From positions 1 to 64,000 of the forward strand of contig NZ_BSFQ01000039.1 of NCBI RefSeq assembly GCF_027922425.1: a DNA stretch of 64,000 nt. Reading direction: 5' to 3'. Below the pieces are notes generated by a model. The model searched no databases, had not been told where the DNA came from, and saw only the letters and a program-made list of their open reading frames with translations. The position numbers and the translations under genes were made by a program. This DNA is from Pseudonocardia halophobica (GTDB taxonomy: Bacteria; Actinomycetota; Actinomycetes; Mycobacteriales; Pseudonocardiaceae). Numbering within the stretch: the first letter of the stretch is position 1; each line of letters begins with the position of its first letter. Of this stretch, positions 35,201 to 42,706 are shown piece by piece.

Positions 35201-36507
35201 TGGCGGCAGGGACCGTTCTCCCCGAGACACTCGCGGCGGACCTGCGCGCCCTCCTCGGCGACTCCGCCGGGGTCGGCGCCGACGAGGCCGCCTGCAAGGC
35301 CGCGACCAAGGACTTCTCCTGGGTCTCGCCGATCATCCACGGCAGCATCCCGCGGACCCTGCCCGACGCCGTGGTCACGGTCCGGACGGTCGAGGCCGTC
35401 CGGGCCCTGGCCCGGTTCGCGCACGAGCGCGGGATCCCGCTCACCGCACGCGGCAAGGGCACCTCGAACTACGGGCAGATCATCCCGCTCGCGCAGGGAA
35501 TCATGGTGGACTTCCACGAGCTCGCCGGGGACATCGTCCTCGACGACGACGGCGTGGTCAGCGCGCTGCCCGGCACCAGCTGGCACGACCTGTTCGCGTT
35601 CCTCGAGGGCACCGGCCGCGAGCCGGCGATGTTCCCGACCACGCTGAACAGCACCGTCGCCGGGTACGTGGGCGGCGGGGCCGGGGGACCGGGCTCGATC
35701 GAGCACGGCTTCAACCACGAGGGGTTCGTGCAGGCCCTGACGCTCGTGCGGGTCACCGCCGACGCCGAGCCCGTCGAGGTGCGGTTCCCGGACACCACCC
35801 CGCATGTGCACGCCTTCGGCACCACCGGGCTGATCGTGCGGGTGGGGCTAAGGACCGTGCCGGCGCGGGAGCGGACCGCCGTGTTCGCCTCCGTGCCGGA
35901 CCTCGACGCGGGTGCCGCGATGGCCCTCGAGATCCTGCGGCTGGACCCGCCGCCGCAGATCCTCGCGGTGACCGAGCCGGAGCTCGCGGCGCTCTTCCCC
36001 GAGGACCCGGGCTTCGTGCCGGGCCGGACGAACCTGCGGGCGGTCGTCGGCGTCGAGCAGGCCGAGGCGGTGCGGGAGATCGTGGAGCGGGGCGGCGGCA
36101 GCGTCTCGGGTGTGCGGCCCGAGGCGGTGCGTTTCCTCGCGACCTTCATCAACAACCACACCACCGTGCGGGCCAAGGCCAGGCGCCCCGAGCTGTACCA
36201 CGTCCTGGTGCGCGGCAACGCGATCCTGGGCAAACGGGTGCTCATCGGCGAGGCCTTCGCGGACGCGACCGTGCAGCTCGAGGGCATCCGCGGCCCCGAG
36301 GGCCCGTGCCTGATGGCCCGGATCCTCGCCCCGCACCGCGACGACGCCCTGGTGCACGCGGGCATGGAGCGGCTGCGTGCCGAGGGCCTCGCCGTCGACA
36401 GCCCGCACAGCTGGGTGGTGCACGAGGACATGCCGCCGCGCTGGGCCGCCGCGGACCGCTTCGACCCCGCAGGCCTGCTCAACCCCGGCAAGCTCCCGCG
36501 GGACTGA
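35200..36507 (+). CDS. FAD-linked (PCMH/VAO-type) oxidoreductase
   Basis: A 435-residue flavoprotein. The N-terminal FAD-binding region reads PLTARGKGTSNYGQIIPLAQ with the usual glycine turn, then AGYVGGGAGGPGSIEHG, and it ends DRFDPAGLLNPGKLP, typical of GlcD/VAO-type enzymes. These oxidise hydroxy-acids, lactams or amines. No Fe-S partner is present. It is the last gene of the 12-cistron operon; a strong hairpin terminator follows four bases downstream. Confidence 0.85.
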   Translation: MAAGTVLPETLAADLRALLGDSAGVGADEAACKAATKDFSWVSPIIHGSIPRTLPDAVVTVRTVEAVRALARFAHERGIPLTARGKGTSNYGQIIPLAQGIMVDFHELAGDIVLDDDGVVSALPGTSWHDLFAFLEGTGREPAMFPTTLNSTVAGYVGGGAGGPGSIEHGFNHEGFVQALTLVRVTADAEPVEVRFPDTTPHVHAFGTTGLIVRVGLRTVPARERTAVFASVPDLDAGAAMALEILRLDPPPQILAVTEPELAALFPEDPGFVPGRTNLRAVVGVEQAEAVREIVERGGGSVSGVRPEAVRFLATFINNHTTVRAKARRPELYHVLVRGNAILGKRVLIGEAFADATVQLEGIRGPEGPCLMARILAPHRDDALVHAGMERLRAEGLAVDSPHSWVVHEDMPPRWAAADRFDPAGLLNPGKLPRD

Positions 36508-36510
36508 CCC

Positions 36511-36541
36511 GGCGCGGGAGCCATGGCCCGGCTCCCGCGCC
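36511..36541. terminator. Strong hairpin terminator after the large operon
   Basis: GGCGCGGGAGCC pairs perfectly with GGCTCCCGCGCC over a 7-base loop. It begins just behind the oxidoreductase stop and faces the convergent LLM gene, so it may work in both directions. Confidence 0.8.
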
Positions 36542-36589
36542 GCCGTCAGCGCCGCCGTCAGCACCGCCGTCAGCACCGCCGTCAGCGCC
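36542..36589. repeat. Four tandem copies of a 12-bp unit
   Basis: Units of GCCGTCAGC(G/A)CC repeat four times without gaps between the terminator and the end of the leftward LLM gene. The last copy contains that gene's stop codon, so copy-number change could alter its 3' end or just the spacer. Confidence 0.85.
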
Positions 36590-37940
36590 GAAATGTGCCG
36601 GCGAGGTGCGTCGGCGGGATGCGGTCGGCGCCGAAGAGCTTCTCGCGGAAGGTGCCGGGGGCGTACTCCGTCTTGTAGCGGCCGCGCTCCTGCAGGATCG
36701 GGATCACCAGGTCGATGACGTTCTCGAGGGTCTCGTGGGCCACGATCCGGGCCACGTTGAACCCGTCGAGGTCCGTCTCGTCCATCCAGCGGATCAGCTC
36801 GTCCGCGATCTGCTCCGGGCTGCCGACGAGCGCCATGTTGGTGCCGCACAAGGCCTTCTCCTCGAGCACCTGGCGCAGCGTCCACCTGTTGCCCCGGGTG
36901 AACATCTCGAGGGCGGAGCGGTTGGCGTCGTTCTCCTCGTACTCGATGGGCTGGTCCACCGGGTAGTTCGAGAGGTCGATGCCCATGATCCCGGACATCG
37001 TGGCGATGAGGCCCTCGAAGCTCGTGTACCGCAGGTAGTCGTTGTACCGGGCGCGCGCCAGCTCCTCGGTCTCGTCCACGAAGATCGACACCCCGGCGAA
37101 GAACTTCGCCGACTCCCGGGAGCGGCCGACGGCCTCCAGCTCCTTGGCCATCGTCGCGATCTTGTCCCGGACGATCTCCGTGGTGGTGCCGTTGAGGTAG
37201 ATGCCCTCGGCATGGGTGCCCGCGAACCGCCGGCCGCGCTCGGAGCCGCCGGCCTGGAACAGCACGGGGGTGCGCTGCGGGGAGGGCTCCACGGCGTGCA
37301 CGGCGCGGAACCGGTGGAACTCGCCCTCGAAGACGATCTCCTCGACCTTCGACGGGTCCGCGTAGACGCGGGTCGCCTTGTCCTTGACCAGCGACCCGTC
37401 CGCCCAGCTCTGCTCCCACAGCCGGTAGACGGCCTCGCAGAACTCGTCCGCCATGTCGTAGCGCCTGTCGTGCGCGATCAGCCCGTCCAGGCCCATCGCC
37501 CGGGCGCCGCTGGCCAGGTAGCTGGTCACGATGTTCCAGCCGAGCCTGCCCTCGAGCAGGTGGTCCAGCGTCGAGATCCGGCGGGCGAACTGGTACGGCT
37601 GCTCGTAGGTGCAGCTGCCGGTCATGGTGAAGCAGAGGTTCTCGGTCACCGCGGCCATCGCGGGGAGCAGGACGGCCGGGTCGACGCTGGGGGACTGGCA
37701 GCCGTTCCGCAGCGCGCCGTCCTTGGTGCCCTCGTAGACGTCCGGCATGCCGTAGACGTCGGCGATGAAGAGGTTGTCGAACAGGCCGCGCTCGAGCAGC
37801 TGCGCGTACTCCGCCCAGTAGCGGATGGACGTGTAGTCCACGGCCTTGTCCCGCGGGTGCGCCCAGAGCCCGAAGGACTGGAAGCTCGGGTTGCCCTGCT
37901 CGAGGGCGTTGAAGCGGATCTCCTTCGGTGCGCCTGCCAC
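36582..37940 (-). CDS. NtaA/DszA-like FMN-dependent monooxygenase
   Basis: A 452-residue LLM enzyme of the nitrilotriacetate/dibenzothiophene-sulfone/pristinamycin group. It shows FGLWAHPRDKAVDYTSIRYW, ISTLDHLLEGRLGWNIVTSY, the substrate-pocket FQAGGSERGRRFAG and the C-terminal LVGSPEQIADELIRWMDE. GTG 37940 is preferred because GAGGAG lies about 6 bases upstream; an ATG seven codons earlier is possible. It converges on the big operon and is divergent from a beta-propeller gene, with 108 bases between them. Substrate unknown. Confidence 0.85.
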   Translation of the reverse strand: MAGAPKEIRFNALEQGNPSFQSFGLWAHPRDKAVDYTSIRYWAEYAQLLERGLFDNLFIADVYGMPDVYEGTKDGALRNGCQSPSVDPAVLLPAMAAVTENLCFTMTGSCTYEQPYQFARRISTLDHLLEGRLGWNIVTSYLASGARAMGLDGLIAHDRRYDMADEFCEAVYRLWEQSWADGSLVKDKATRVYADPSKVEEIVFEGEFHRFRAVHAVEPSPQRTPVLFQAGGSERGRRFAGTHAEGIYLNGTTTEIVRDKIATMAKELEAVGRSRESAKFFAGVSIFVDETEELARARYNDYLRYTSFEGLIATMSGIMGIDLSNYPVDQPIEYEENDANRSALEMFTRGNRWTLRQVLEEKALCGTNMALVGSPEQIADELIRWMDETDLDGFNVARIVAHETLENVIDLVIPILQERGRYKTEYAPGTFREKLFGADRIPPTHLAGTFRR

Positions 37941-38048
37941 ACCCACTCCTCGTCTCGGCATCCTTGCTCGTACAGTGAGCGTAGCAATCATGCAATGGTA
38001 GTGGGAAGCGCTGGACGGCGTCGGCTCCGCCGAGCATGATGCGGCCCC

Positions 38049-39119
38049 ATGACCGGTGACGTGCTGATGGTGGCCAGCCAGTTCGGGCAGAAGCTGGACT
38101 TCTTCGACGCGACCACGCTGGAGAAGCTCGACACCGTGCCGGACCTGATCGCGCAGCCGCACGAGATGGCGTGGGACGGCGGGCGCCGGCTCGCCTACCT
38201 CGCGCACACCTACCGCGCGGGGGCGTACGGCGAGGGCAAGCCGAAGGCGCACGAGATCAGTGTCGTGGACGCCGACGCCCGCACGGTCGTCGACGTGATC
38301 GACGTCAGCCCGTACGAGGCGCCGCACGACGTGGAGTACGACCCGGCGGCCGACCTGATCTACACCGGCGTCGAGGCGGGCGACGGCCGCAACGGGATCG
38401 TGGTGATCGACGCGGCCACCCGGCAGGTCGTCGGGAACATCCCGCTCGAGGCGCCCAACGCGCACTGGATGTGCCTGACCCCGGACGGCGCCAAGGCGTA
38501 TGTGGCCCACAAGGAGGCGCCGGTGCTGTCCGTCGTCGACCTGCGGGTGCGCCGGCAGGTCGGCACGATCCCGGCCCCCGCGGGCGCGGAGGAGATCGAC
38601 TGCTCGCCGGACGGGCGGTTCGTGTTCGCCGCGACACCGATGATGAGCCTGGTCATCAACGTGGCGCAGGGGCAGCTGAACAAGGCGGTCCCGCCGCCCG
38701 GCACACCGGTGCCCGGACTGGTGAAGATCGACACCGGTACGGACGAGGTCGTCGGCCGACTGGAGTTCGAGGAGTACCTGTCCGCGCTGCGGGTCGCGCC
38801 CGACGGCCGGGTCCTGGTCACCGAGTTCCGCTTCCCGGAGCCGGGCGCCACGCCGGCCGGGCCGGTCCGCGGGCGGGTGCACGTCGTCGACCCGGACAAG
38901 CTGGAGGTGCTGGCCTCGGTCGAGGTCGACGAGCTCCCCTTCACCACCCGCTCCTCGGCCGACGGTCGCACCGCGTTCACGGCGAACCTCAAGACGGGCT
39001 CGGTGAGCGTGATCGACCTCGACACCTACGAGGTCACGGCCACCCTGGACAACAACATCGGCCCGGCCTTCGGCGGGTCGCACGGCATGTGCCTGGTCCC
39101 GGCCCGGCAGGAGGGCTGA
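38049..39119 (+). CDS. YncE-like cytoplasmic beta-propeller protein
   Basis: A 356-residue protein built of repeated blades such as HDVEYDPAADLIYTG, HWMCLTPDGAKAYVAHK, EEIDCSPDGRFVFAAT and FTTRSSADGRTAFTANLKTG. This gives roughly seven WD/YVTN-type blades. No signal peptide is seen, unlike E. coli YncE. Many conserved His, Asp and Glu lie at blade tops, so a lactonase-like activity (compare 6-phosphogluconolactonase-type propellers) is possible. The TIM-barrel gene starts one base after its stop, which suggests a two-gene operon. Confidence 0.7.
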   Translation: MTGDVLMVASQFGQKLDFFDATTLEKLDTVPDLIAQPHEMAWDGGRRLAYLAHTYRAGAYGEGKPKAHEISVVDADARTVVDVIDVSPYEAPHDVEYDPAADLIYTGVEAGDGRNGIVVIDAATRQVVGNIPLEAPNAHWMCLTPDGAKAYVAHKEAPVLSVVDLRVRRQVGTIPAPAGAEEIDCSPDGRFVFAATPMMSLVINVAQGQLNKAVPPPGTPVPGLVKIDTGTDEVVGRLEFEEYLSALRVAPDGRVLVTEFRFPEPGATPAGPVRGRVHVVDPDKLEVLASVEVDELPFTTRSSADGRTAFTANLKTGSVSVIDLDTYEVTATLDNNIGPAFGGSHGMCLVPARQEG

Positions 39120-39120
39120 C

Positions 39121-39975
39121 GTGGGCCTCCTCGACCGGACCGACCTCGTCGCCAGCTACTACACGCTCACCGGGGCGCACCTGACCCTGCCGCCCCGGCA
39201 CCCGCTCGCCGCCCGGGCGGAGGCGGCGGCGGCCGCGGGCTTCACCGGTCTCGCGCTCGCCCCGGCCGAGGCCGCGGCGGGGGTCACCGCCGTCCGGGCG
39301 GCTGCGGGCGGCCTCGCGGTGCCCGAGCTGGAGCCGCTCAAGGGGTGGGACTCCGGAGGCCGCGGCGACGAGGAGGCCGTGTTCGCGCTGGCCGACGCGT
39401 TCGGGTCGCGCCAGGTGACCACGATCCAGCTGGTCGACGATCTGCCGGCGGACCTGCTGGCCGAGCGGTTCGCGGGGCTGTGCGAGCGTGCCGCGGCGCA
39501 CGGGTTGGGCGTCGGGTTCGAGCCGCGGGCGAACTCCCCGGTCTCCACGCCGGCACGGGCCGCGGCGCTCGTGCGGGCCTCCGGTGCCGCGAACGCCGGG
39601 ATCGTGCTCGACGCCTACCACCTCCACCGCGCCGGCGTGACCCTCGCGGACCTCGCGCCGGTGGCCGACCTGGTGGTGTCGCTGCAGCTCAACGACATGC
39701 TCGCGGAACCGCGGCCGGACCCGGCGGAGGACGCGCTGGAGTTCCGCCTGGTCCCGGGCGAGGGCGCGATCGACCTGCCGGGGTGGCTGGCCGGGCTCGC
39801 CGGCCTGGGGATCGACGTGCCGATCGCCGTCGAGGCCCTGTCCCGGGAACACAACGCCCGGCCGCTCGCGGAGGCCGCCGCCCGGGCCGCCGAGGGCGCC
39901 CGGCGCGCGCTGGCCGCGGCGCGGGAGCTCGCGGCCCACCAGCCGGATCGGCCCACCGGTCATTCGGCCCGGTAG
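39121..39975 (+). CDS. Sugar phosphate isomerase/epimerase-like TIM barrel protein
   Basis: A 284-residue AP-endonuclease-2/xylose isomerase-like barrel. Metal-site segments are VPELEPLKGWDSGG, GVGFEPRANSPVST, GIVLDAYHLHRAGV, VSLQLNDM and VPIAVEALSREH, giving the usual Glu, Asp, His and Glu ligands. Members isomerise sugars, inosose derivatives or hydroxypyruvate. GTG start sits one base behind the propeller gene. Its stop is five bases from the convergent IclR gene. Confidence 0.78.
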   Translation: MGLLDRTDLVASYYTLTGAHLTLPPRHPLAARAEAAAAAGFTGLALAPAEAAAGVTAVRAAAGGLAVPELEPLKGWDSGGRGDEEAVFALADAFGSRQVTTIQLVDDLPADLLAERFAGLCERAAAHGLGVGFEPRANSPVSTPARAAALVRASGAANAGIVLDAYHLHRAGVTLADLAPVADLVVSLQLNDMLAEPRPDPAEDALEFRLVPGEGAIDLPGWLAGLAGLGIDVPIAVEALSREHNARPLAEAAARAAEGARRALAAARELAAHQPDRPTGHSAR

Positions 39976-39980
39976 CGGGA

Positions 39981-40706
39981 TCAGCCCGGCTCGCGCACCC
40001 ACGGCGCGATCCGGCGCGCAGCGTCCTCGAGGTCCGGCAGGCACTTCTCCACGATCTCCGGCGACATCCGGGTGGTCGGCCCGGACAGCGTGACGGCGGC
40101 GACGACCGCACCACCGGATCGCACGGGGACGGCGACGCCGGTCACACCCGAGATCAACCCGTCCGCCTGGACGGCCCAGCCCCGCTCGGCGGTCTCGCGC
40201 AGCCGGGCCAGCAGGTCCACCCGGGAACCGGCGGCGTCGCGGGCGCGGTCGATCAGCGCGGTCTGCTCCGCCGCGGCGAGCTCGGCCATCAGGACGTCCC
40301 CGGTGGCGGTGCCCACCAACGGCATCGCGTCGCCCACCGGTACGACCCGGCGCAGCTCGTGGCGGCTGTCGACGGAGGCGATGCACACGCGGGTGTCGTC
40401 CCGGCGGACGTTCAACGATGCGGTCTCGCCGGTGCGGTCCCGCAGCTCGGCGAGCACGCGGTGGACGGTGGCCATCGGGTCGCCGCCCGCTCGCGCGTCC
40501 CGGACCAGCCGGAACACCCGCGAGCCCAGGACGTAGGAGCCGTCGTCGAGGCGGTCGAGCATCTGCTCCTCGGCCAGCTCGCGCATGATCCGCGAGACCG
40601 TGGACAGCGACAGCCCGATCTCGGTGCTGACCCGGGCGGCGGTGGCCGGCCCGCGGGCGGTGGCCACGCCCTCGAGGATCGCGACCACACGTTGCATCGA
40701 CCGCAC
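39981..40706 (-). CDS. IclR-family transcriptional regulator
   Basis: A 241-residue regulator with an N-terminal winged helix (MQRVVAILEGVA, then IGLSLSTVSRIMRELAEEQM) and a C-terminal GAF-like effector domain containing VPVGDAMPLVGTATGDVLMA and GVTGVAVPVRSGGAVVAAVT. GTG 40706 has GGAGGGAG before it. It is divergent from the CoA-transferase gene, with a perfect CTCACTGAGTGAG palindrome between them. IclR proteins in such positions usually respond to an aromatic or carboxylic acid of the adjacent pathway. Confidence 0.88.
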   Translation of the reverse strand: MRSMQRVVAILEGVATARGPATAARVSTEIGLSLSTVSRIMRELAEEQMLDRLDDGSYVLGSRVFRLVRDARAGGDPMATVHRVLAELRDRTGETASLNVRRDDTRVCIASVDSRHELRRVVPVGDAMPLVGTATGDVLMAELAAAEQTALIDRARDAAGSRVDLLARLRETAERGWAVQADGLISGVTGVAVPVRSGGAVVAAVTLSGPTTRMSPEIVEKCLPDLEDAARRIAPWVREPG

Positions 40707-40803
40707 CGGGACTCCCTCCTGACGGCGCGAGCCTACTGGCCCGGCGCGGGCTTGACGCGCTCCGGCGGCGTTCCTACGGTTGTGTCATCCAGCAAGAGTA
40801 GCT

Positions 40804-40816
40804 CTCACTGAGTGAG
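40804..40816. promoter_or_regulatory. Palindromic candidate operator CTCACTGAGTGAG
   Basis: A perfect 13-bp palindrome about 24 bases before the CoA-transferase start, in the 133-base gap between divergent IclR and CoA-transferase genes. It is shorter than a full IclR site, so the assignment is tentative. Confidence 0.4.
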
Positions 40817-40839
40817 CGTGAGGGCGGACGGGAGACCAG

Positions 40840-42054
40840 GTGGCGCCTCGCGCACTGGACGGCGTGATCGTCGTCGACCTGACGCAGATCGTGAGCGGGG
40901 CTGTCACCAGCATGATGCTGGCCGACTTCGGCGCGGACGTGATCAAGATCGAGCCCGTGGGCGGGGAGACCTACCGCAAGGCGGGCTACGAGCTGCACGG
41001 TCCCGGCGGCTCGACCAACCTGAACATCCTGCGGTTCTCCCGCGGCAAGAAGAGCATCGAGCTGGACCTCAAGTCCGAGCGCGGCGCGCAGATCCTCGCC
41101 GACCTCGTGGTGCAGGCGGACGTGCTGGTGGAGAACTTCCGCCCGGGCGTGCTGGCCCGCCTCGGGTTCGACTGGGAGCGACTGCACGAGCTGAACCCGC
41201 GGCTGGTCTACACGTCGATCAGCGGGTTCGGGCACGACGACGTGCTGCCCAGCCCGTACCGCGACCTGCCGGCCTACGCGATCATCGCCGAGGCGATGGC
41301 CGGCCTGACCCACCTGGCGGGGGAGAAGGACCGCCCGCCGGCCTGGATGGGCTTCGCGATGTCGGACATCTTCTCCGGCACCTGCGCCTTCGCCGGCACC
41401 CTCGTGGCGCTGCGCGACCGCGACCGCACCGGCGAGGGCACCCGGGTCGACATCGGCATGTTCGACGCGTCGCTGCTGATGAACGACCTGCCGATGGCCT
41501 ACAAGGAGCACGTCGGCGAGGCGATGGGGCGCGGGCAGTACGCGCTGCAGTCGCCGTGGGGCCCGTTCGAGACGAGCGACGGCTACGTGATCATCGCCGT
41601 GCTCAACGGGCGCGAGTGGGCGGCGCTCTGCGAGTGCATCGGGCGGCCCGACCTCGCCGAGCACCCCGAGCTCACCACCGGCCACCAGCGGTCGAAGGCG
41701 CACGAGCGGCTCGTCCGGCCGGCGGTGGAGGAGTGGACCCGGGCCCGCACCAGGGCCGAGGCGGTGGCGGCCCTGCAGGGGCACCGGGTCCCCTCCGCAC
41801 CGGTCAACACCACGGACGACCTGCTCGAGGACCCGCAGGTCGCCGCGCGGCAGATGCGCCAGGAGACCGCGAACCGCGAGCTCGGCACCATTCGCACGGT
41901 CGGCAACCCGATCAAGGTGGCGAGCTCGCTCGTCGGGCAGGAGCCCGCGGCGCTGCCCGGCCTGGGCGAGCACACGGACGAGGTGCTGCGCAGCCGCCTC
42001 GGACTCGACGACGCGGCCATCGCGGCGCTGCGTGAGGCGAAGGTGGTGGGCTGA
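40840..42054 (+). CDS. CaiB/BaiF family CoA transferase (class III)
   Basis: A 404-residue enzyme that moves CoA between carboxylic acids. Landmarks are VDLTQIVSGAVTSMMLADFG, GADVIKIEPVGGETYRK, FSRGKKSIELDLKS and VENFRPGVLARLGF. The likely catalytic aspartate is Asp176 in FAMSDIFSGT. The C-terminal VPSAPVNTTDDLLEDPQ is typical. GTG start follows GGGAGACC. The CMD-family gene begins at its stop (TGATG), so both form an operon that probably activates an organic acid for degradation. Confidence 0.9.
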   Translation: MAPRALDGVIVVDLTQIVSGAVTSMMLADFGADVIKIEPVGGETYRKAGYELHGPGGSTNLNILRFSRGKKSIELDLKSERGAQILADLVVQADVLVENFRPGVLARLGFDWERLHELNPRLVYTSISGFGHDDVLPSPYRDLPAYAIIAEAMAGLTHLAGEKDRPPAWMGFAMSDIFSGTCAFAGTLVALRDRDRTGEGTRVDIGMFDASLLMNDLPMAYKEHVGEAMGRGQYALQSPWGPFETSDGYVIIAVLNGREWAALCECIGRPDLAEHPELTTGHQRSKAHERLVRPAVEEWTRARTRAEAVAALQGHRVPSAPVNTTDDLLEDPQVAARQMRQETANRELGTIRTVGNPIKVASSLVGQEPAALPGLGEHTDEVLRSRLGLDDAAIAALREAKVVG

Positions 42055-42635
42055 TGCCGTTCTCCCACACCGCCGACCCGCGGGTCGCCCCGGTCGGGGA
42101 CCCGGAGCCCGAGGTCGCGGAGATGCTGGCCAAGACCCTCGGCGACGACCGGGGCGTGCCGTTGGCGATCTTCCGGACGATGGCCCGGCACCCGCGGATG
42201 ATGAAGCGGTTCAACGTGCTCGGCGGGTTCTTCCTGACCCGCGGCGACCTGCCGGCACGCGAGCGCGAGCTCGTGGTCCTGCGCGTGGCCTGGCGCAGCG
42301 GCTGCGAGTACGAGTGGGCGCAGCACGTCCTGATCGGACGCCGCGCGGGCCTGACCGACGAGGAGATCGCCCGGGTCGCGCATCCCGGTGCGAAGTGGTC
42401 GGCGGCCGACGAGGTCTTGCTGCGTGCCGCCGACGAGGTGCTGGACCGCACCGATCTCTCCGACGCGACCTGGGCGGAGCTCGCCGGGCGCTTCACCGAG
42501 ACCCAGCTCGTGGAGCTGGTCGTGCTGGTGGGCTTCTACCGGATGGCCGCCGGATTCCTCAACGCGACGGGTGTGCAGAAGGAGGCGGACCTGCCGGGCT
42601 GGCCCGCCGGCGTCGCCCCGGAGGGGGACCGATGA
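42054..42635 (+). CDS. Carboxymuconolactone decarboxylase-family protein
   Basis: A 193-residue all-helical AhpD/CMD-like protein with LPARERELVVLRVAWRSGCE YEWAQHV (split here), the family core. The AhpD peroxidase pair CxxC is absent: only one Cys precedes EYEWAQH, so peroxidase activity is unlikely. The related 4-carboxymuconolactone decarboxylases are shorter (about 130 residues). Coupled to the CoA transferase by TGATG and followed by a strong terminator at 42662-42697. Confidence 0.85.
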   Translation: MPFSHTADPRVAPVGDPEPEVAEMLAKTLGDDRGVPLAIFRTMARHPRMMKRFNVLGGFFLTRGDLPARERELVVLRVAWRSGCEYEWAQHVLIGRRAGLTDEEIARVAHPGAKWSAADEVLLRAADEVLDRTDLSDATWAELAGRFTETQLVELVVLVGFYRMAAGFLNATGVQKEADLPGWPAGVAPEGDR

Positions 42636-42661
42636 GCCTGCGGGCCGCCCCGTAGGCCCGG

Positions 42662-42697
42662 ACCGGCGCCCGGGTCGACCCCTCCCCGGGCGCCGGT
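42662..42697. terminator. Bidirectional terminator, 13-bp perfect stem
   Basis: ACCGGCGCCCGGG pairs with CCCGGGCGCCGGT over a 10-base loop between the convergent CMD and amidohydrolase genes. Confidence 0.85.
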
Positions 42698-42706
42698 ACC
42701 GGCTGC

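Noticed and set aside
36542..36589. Short repeats resembling a CRISPR array
   Set aside because: The 12-bp units are contiguous with no spacers and no cas genes are present; they are a simple tandem repeat.
34851..38039. Very long open frame (over 1000 codons) across several genes
   Set aside because: It overlaps the amidase, oxidoreductase and an opposite-strand LLM gene in other frames and has Arg/Gly/Pro-rich low-complexity content; a GC-bias artefact.
42632..42655. Seven-codon frame (ATG...TAG) overlapping the CMD gene stop as ATGA
   Set aside because: Too short to support; it ends just before the terminator and has no recognisable content, though it could be a trace of a lost third gene.
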